Shown here: one piece after another, positions 61,048 to 64,000 of the stretch | How the letters are laid out: every line of letters begins with the position of its first letter | Position numbering within the stretch: the stretch's first letter is position 1 | Assembly: GCA_958354105.1 (NCBI GenBank) | Contig: CATWVA010000002.1 | Coordinates: 104,872-168,871 of the forward strand | Reading direction: 5' to 3' | Length of the DNA: 64,000 nt | From: an uncultured Collinsella sp. | GTDB lineage: Bacteria; Actinomycetota; Coriobacteriia; Coriobacteriales; Coriobacteriaceae | Notes under the pieces: model-generated | The model's database searches: none | What the model was told of the DNA's origin: nothing | What the model saw: the letters and a program-made list of their open reading frames with translations, nothing else | Made by a program: the position numbers and the translations under genes

Positions 61048-61080
61048 GGGAGGGTCGACGCGGCTGGCATCGACCCTCCC
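61048..61080. terminator. Terminator between MerR and NAD(P)-binding protein genes
   Basis: GGGAGGGTCGA and TCGACCCTCCC (11 bp, perfect) around an 11-nt loop, followed by ATTTCCC. It lies between convergent genes and can serve both. Confidence 0.82.
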
Positions 61081-61100
61081 ATTTCCCAAACGGCATAAAG

Positions 61101-61739
61101 CTACTTGCTCACAACCGAGATGCGCTGGGCGACGTGGTTACCGGACTCGATCTCATCGACCATGGCAATCGCATAGTCAGCGTACGAGAGCGTTGACTCG
61201 CCGCGGCTGTTGAGCGTGAACTCCTCGCCCGCCAAGATATACTCACCGGTGCGCTCGCCGTCGGCCTGGAAGTCAGCAGCAGGGGAAATGAAGGTCCACT
61301 TGAGGCCGTCCGTTTCGCGAAGGTGAGCAAGGACTTTGCCGGCCGCGGCGGACAGCGGCTTCCAGTCATCGGGAAAGTCCGGGCCCATATCGACGGTGAC
61401 CGTATGCTCGGGGTTGACGAACAGCGAGCCCGCGCCACCCACGATGAGCAGGCGCACATCGGTGCCGATCAGCACATCAGCCAAGTGGATGCCCGCGTCG
61501 GTGATACCGGGGATGGTCTCGGGCGTCCAGCCGCCCACGGCGTCCACCACGGCGTCGAATCCTTCGAGGTCTTCCGTCGTGAGCTCGAGTGCGTCCTTGA
61601 TGACGGAGTTCTGAGCGGCGGTCCTATTCTCGCCGCGTACGATGGCGGTCACGTCGAATCCGCGACGCACGGCCTCCTCAACGATGAGGCTGCCGGCCCT
61701 GCCGTTCGCTGCTACAACTGCGATTTTCTTGGTCATCAT
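61101..61739 (-). CDS. NAD(P)-binding oxidoreductase (YwnB-like, atypical SDR)
   Basis: 212 residues. The N-terminal motif is KKIAVVAANGRAGSLIVEEAVRRGFDVTAIVRGEN, a variant GxxGxxG, followed by DAVVDAVGG and the central RLLIVGGAGSLF. It has the NmrA/YwnB-type fold with SPAADFQADGERTGEY in the active region. The cofactor is probably NADPH, and the role is quinone or electrophile-linked redox sensing or reduction. Two adjacent ATGs (61739, 61736) exist behind AAAGGAAAGC. It is divergent from an HxlR regulator. Confidence 0.85.
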   Translation of the reverse strand: MMTKKIAVVAANGRAGSLIVEEAVRRGFDVTAIVRGENRTAAQNSVIKDALELTTEDLEGFDAVVDAVGGWTPETIPGITDAGIHLADVLIGTDVRLLIVGGAGSLFVNPEHTVTVDMGPDFPDDWKPLSAAAGKVLAHLRETDGLKWTFISPAADFQADGERTGEYILAGEEFTLNSRGESTLSYADYAIAMVDEIESGNHVAQRISVVSK

Positions 61740-61900
61740 GCTTTCCTTTCGACCTGCGGCACTCGCCGCCGCTTTCCTTACAGCTCATACGATACGCGTC
61801 AAAGGTATATAATGGAAAGTAGGCACATAAAAGTGCTGTAAGCACCAAAAGGAAACTAATGTAAATGACGTGCATGATTGCAGACGGAGGTTTCACGAAT

Positions 61901-62251
61901 ATGACAACACCGACTTTGGAGAACCTGCCTGCCTGCCCAGTGGAGACAACGCTTTTGCTCATCGGCAACAAGTGGCAGGTGCTCATCCTGCGCGAACTCT
62001 CGCTCAAAGGCACGATGCGCTTTAAGGAGCTGCAACGCTCGATCGGCAAGATTTCGCAGAAAGTTCTGACCAGCAACCTACGAACCATGGAGGAAACGGG
62101 GCTCGTTCATCGTGAAGCGTTCGCAGAGGTGCCTCCACGGGTGGAGTACTCGCTCACCGACCTGGGACAGACACTCAGACCCGTTCTTGACGCAATGAGA
62201 GCTTGGGGCGAGAACTACAAGGAGCAGCTCCGCGGTGGCGGGCTTCGATAA
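61901..62251 (+). CDS. HxlR family regulator (second)
   Basis: 116 residues from ATG 61901 with GGAGGT 10 nt upstream. The HTH core is ACPVETTLLLIGNKWQVLILRELSLKGTMRFKELQRSIGKISQKVLTSNLRTMEETGLV. The sensing Cys of the family is conserved (PACPVE). It is divergent from the NAD(P)-binding oxidoreductase gene, a standard HxlR arrangement. The intervening 161 bp contain GTAGGCAC and GTAAGCAC as possible direct-repeat sites. Confidence 0.88.
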   Translation: MTTPTLENLPACPVETTLLLIGNKWQVLILRELSLKGTMRFKELQRSIGKISQKVLTSNLRTMEETGLVHREAFAEVPPRVEYSLTDLGQTLRPVLDAMRAWGENYKEQLRGGGLR

Positions 62252-62522
62252 GTAGCTCCTACTGGATACACGCCTACAGAAACCCCTCCGTCCTATCGCC
62301 ATCACGGGAAACCCTCCTCCTTGGTTCTCGCCGCAAACGGCTTCGAGGACGCGCTGGAGATCCCGGCACGGCTGGAGTCGGCCCGCGCGAGCAGCGGAAA
62401 GGGACACACGCCCTTTACCAAGGTAGATTGCTGCTTTCGCTTCCCGTTCCTTTCGCAGTATTCTCAATGCAGGTGCGCGGCCTGCGCGCATGGCGCCTAG
62501 GGGGCGTCGCCGTCACATCGTT

Positions 62523-63146
62523 TCATTCGCGCCTCTCTTTAGCGTTGGCAAGACGTCGGTTCGTGCCGTTCGGGTGCACGCAGGTTTTGATAATGCGCAC
62601 CATCTCATCGATAGGCGTTTCGCAGCCGCTCCGGATCCAGTCCTGTACCACGGCAGAGAGCCCATGCACATAAAAACTGATGACGAAGGCCCGCTGCTCG
62701 CTGGGATAGCCAAAGCGCTCCAACACTGGGTCGATGATGTGCTTCGCTAGGGCCTCGAATCGCTCCTGAGCTTGCAGCGTATGCCCGTTTGCGAGCATCG
62801 CGCGATAGATGGAGCAGTTGTCTTGGACGAACTCGAGGTAGGGCCTCAGGTACTCGTCGGTTACGAAAACGAGCTCGTCGAGGGGAGTCGTACGGATAGC
62901 CCCGATCGTGTCTGCGGCGCTTTGTTCAAAGCGCTCGAAGAACTTGGTGTTCACATGCTCCGAACACTCCTTCACGAGGTCAGGGACACCCTGGTAGTGA
63001 AGGTAGAACGTAGAGCGACCCACCCCTGCCTTCTTGCAAATCTCCTTAACGGTTATGAACTCCGCGCCCTTGTTCTGCAGCAAGTCGAGCAAAGCCTCGT
63101 CCATAAGCTGCGCCGTCGTAAAGTATCTGCTCTGCTGCCTGTTCAC
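62523..63146 (-). CDS. TetR family regulator
   Basis: 207 residues, GTG start at 63146. The HTH (residues about 10-55) reads TTAQLMDEALLDLLQNKGAEFITVKEICKKAGVGRSTFYLHYQGVPDLV. The helical ligand domain includes TPLDELVFVTDEYLRPYLEFVQDN. It lies just after the two-helix membrane-protein gene (29-bp gap, same strand), which it may regulate with itself. Between its stop and the upstream HxlR gene lie 271 bp in which I see no gene. Confidence 0.88.
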   Translation of the reverse strand: MNRQQSRYFTTAQLMDEALLDLLQNKGAEFITVKEICKKAGVGRSTFYLHYQGVPDLVKECSEHVNTKFFERFEQSAADTIGAIRTTPLDELVFVTDEYLRPYLEFVQDNCSIYRAMLANGHTLQAQERFEALAKHIIDPVLERFGYPSEQRAFVISFYVHGLSAVVQDWIRSGCETPIDEMVRIIKTCVHPNGTNRRLANAKERRE

Positions 63147-63175
63147 CCAAGCCTGCCTCTCCCTGATGCCAAAAG

Positions 63176-63529
63176 CTATTCGCCGGCAATTTCCTTGGCA
63201 AGCTCCATTATCTCAAAGGCGTATTTCTTCTTAGAGGTTTCCAGAATCCGGCGATACAGGACAAGGTTCACGCTTGCGCCTGCGATACCCAAGATACCAA
63301 GGACGATTCCGAGCACAAACAACGTGCCCTCGCCAGGTCCCAGCATACCCATGGTCAGGCACATGCCCACACCCAACAACAGCGAGGAAGCGATGCCAAA
63401 GCTGTAGGCGAAGACGTTCGCGGGGCGCTTTGCTTTGGCATCGAGCTTCTTGAGCGCGGTGAGCTTGGAGGCGCTTTTGGGCGCGTATTGCTTGGCGATC
63501 GATTCCGCGCAGATCTTGTCGGTGTCCAT
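63176..63529 (-). CDS. Two-helix membrane protein of unknown function
   Basis: 117 residues from ATG 63529 (AGGAAG upstream). The N-terminal 40 residues are basic and helical (ESIAKQYAPKSASKLTALKKLDAKAKRP). Two membrane helices follow (about 42-65, FAYSFGIASSLLLGVGMCLTM; about 70-92). Similar proteins in gut anaerobes are often labelled dihydropteridine reductase in databases; nothing in this sequence supports that activity. It is first in an operon with the TetR gene. Confidence 0.72.
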   Translation of the reverse strand: MDTDKICAESIAKQYAPKSASKLTALKKLDAKAKRPANVFAYSFGIASSLLLGVGMCLTMGMLGPGEGTLFVLGIVLGILGIAGASVNLVLYRRILETSKKKYAFEIMELAKEIAGE

Positions 63530-64000
63530 GTTTTCTTCCTTTTCTCTATGGTTTGTTCGACAACCCAAGAATAGGAAGAACGTGCAGGCGATTGAAGAAC
63601 ACAAACGGGACGTTGTGTCCATGTTCGGCTCGGACCGGTAATGAACGGTCTCTCGCAGAGCGCGTCGGTTGTTCATTGCGAGTCGCCGATGGGACTTTCA
63701 GATGATGAATCGGCCCGATCTGAATTCTGGCTTGAAGTGGGGTGATTCGACGGATTCCCAAAGTGCGCCTTGGTATACCTCCGGGATTCTTTGGCCTCGA
63801 TGACCTTTCCAACCGCACTTCCAAGTCATCGCGGCGTGCTCGTTAGATCCTTCGGCCGCTCCGCCTGCATTTGGCGTGGCGACTGGGGAGGAGGTTGCGT
63901 CGACGAATATGCTCAGGTCTCATCCCAATAAAATTCCGCTAGATAGAATCAGAACCACCCTTAAAAAGGGTGGTTTGCTCTTAGGGTATAACCCACGGGC
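63530..64000. other. Intergenic stretch at the window end
   Basis: I find no supported gene in this 471 bp. A plus-strand frame near 63641-63744 (MGLSDDESARSEFWLEVG before its stop) is open but has no ribosome binding site. A terminator-like hairpin is at 63953-63975. Confidence 0.45.
63953..63975. terminator. Hairpin at the window end
   Basis: AACCACCCTT and AAGGGTGGTT around a short A loop, followed by TGCTCTT. It looks like an intrinsic terminator of a gene beyond the edge or of a remnant. Confidence 0.6.

Overview
The window looks like chromosome of a human-gut Coriobacteriia member, most likely Collinsella or a close relative. The basis is the roughly 60% GC composition, AAGGAG-type ribosome binding sites, frequent GTG and TTG starts, a set of surface proteins with sortase-like anchors, a second type IIA topoisomerase pair, and many copies of a TGTGACAAAGGG-type intergenic palindrome. 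The species name is an inference; no rRNA or tRNA gene was found in the window.

Layout. 1-13 kb is mostly housekeeping and transport: an RlmA-like methyltransferase cut by the window edge, a MATE exporter, a LysR/EamA divergent pair, ung, an SDR plus a YhhQ-type queuosine-precursor transporter (with a possible preQ1-like leader), prfC, three related hairpins, a YtrA-type GntR-ABC operon, a ClC channel, a LOG protein and a two-helix K+ channel. 13-23.5 kb holds a BvgS-like hybrid kinase, a flavin-binding protein, a PatB/MalY lyase, trmO, an XRE-TipAS fusion regulator, a glutaredoxin, a Dus enzyme, a cluster of palindromic repeats and two membrane proteins. 23.5-29.6 kb is an agmatine-type catabolic locus: MFS transporter, divergent carbamoyltransferase and agmatine deiminase, a TetR regulator and a second MFS paralogue; matching palindromes suggest that one TetR controls both arms. 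29.7-39 kb has a MacB-like ABC fusion and then a thiol/disulfide redox cluster (CoA-disulfide reductase-rhodanese, rhodanese fragment, TlpA lipoprotein, NapH-like ferredoxin, and a 48-residue CXXC microprotein) with a divergent two-component system. 39-48 kb contains a GMP synthase that lacks its glutaminase domain, a LuxR-type regulator next to a 1455-residue predicted Tat-exported, LAGTG-anchored protein, and an XRE/membrane-protein pair. 48-52.4 kb encodes the second topoisomerase IIA pair. 52.5-64 kb is accessory: a 5'-truncated ATPase behind three 19-bp direct repeats, an LPATG surface protein, and small one-regulator/one-enzyme modules (HxlR-cupin, TetR-sirtuins, MerR-CMD/cupin, HxlR-NAD(P)-binding protein).

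The most unusual system is the operon at 57104-59622. It has three consecutive Sir2-fold proteins, all lacking the canonical catalytic histidine and carrying SirTM-like replacements. The middle one also lacks the zinc-binding cysteines. No macrodomain or lipoylation partner lies nearby. Other points of interest are the redox cluster with its unannotated-size CXXC gene, the HCLP-to-HELP change in the carbamoyltransferase, the glutaminase-less GMP synthase, the XRE-TipAS fusion and several intergenic repeat families.
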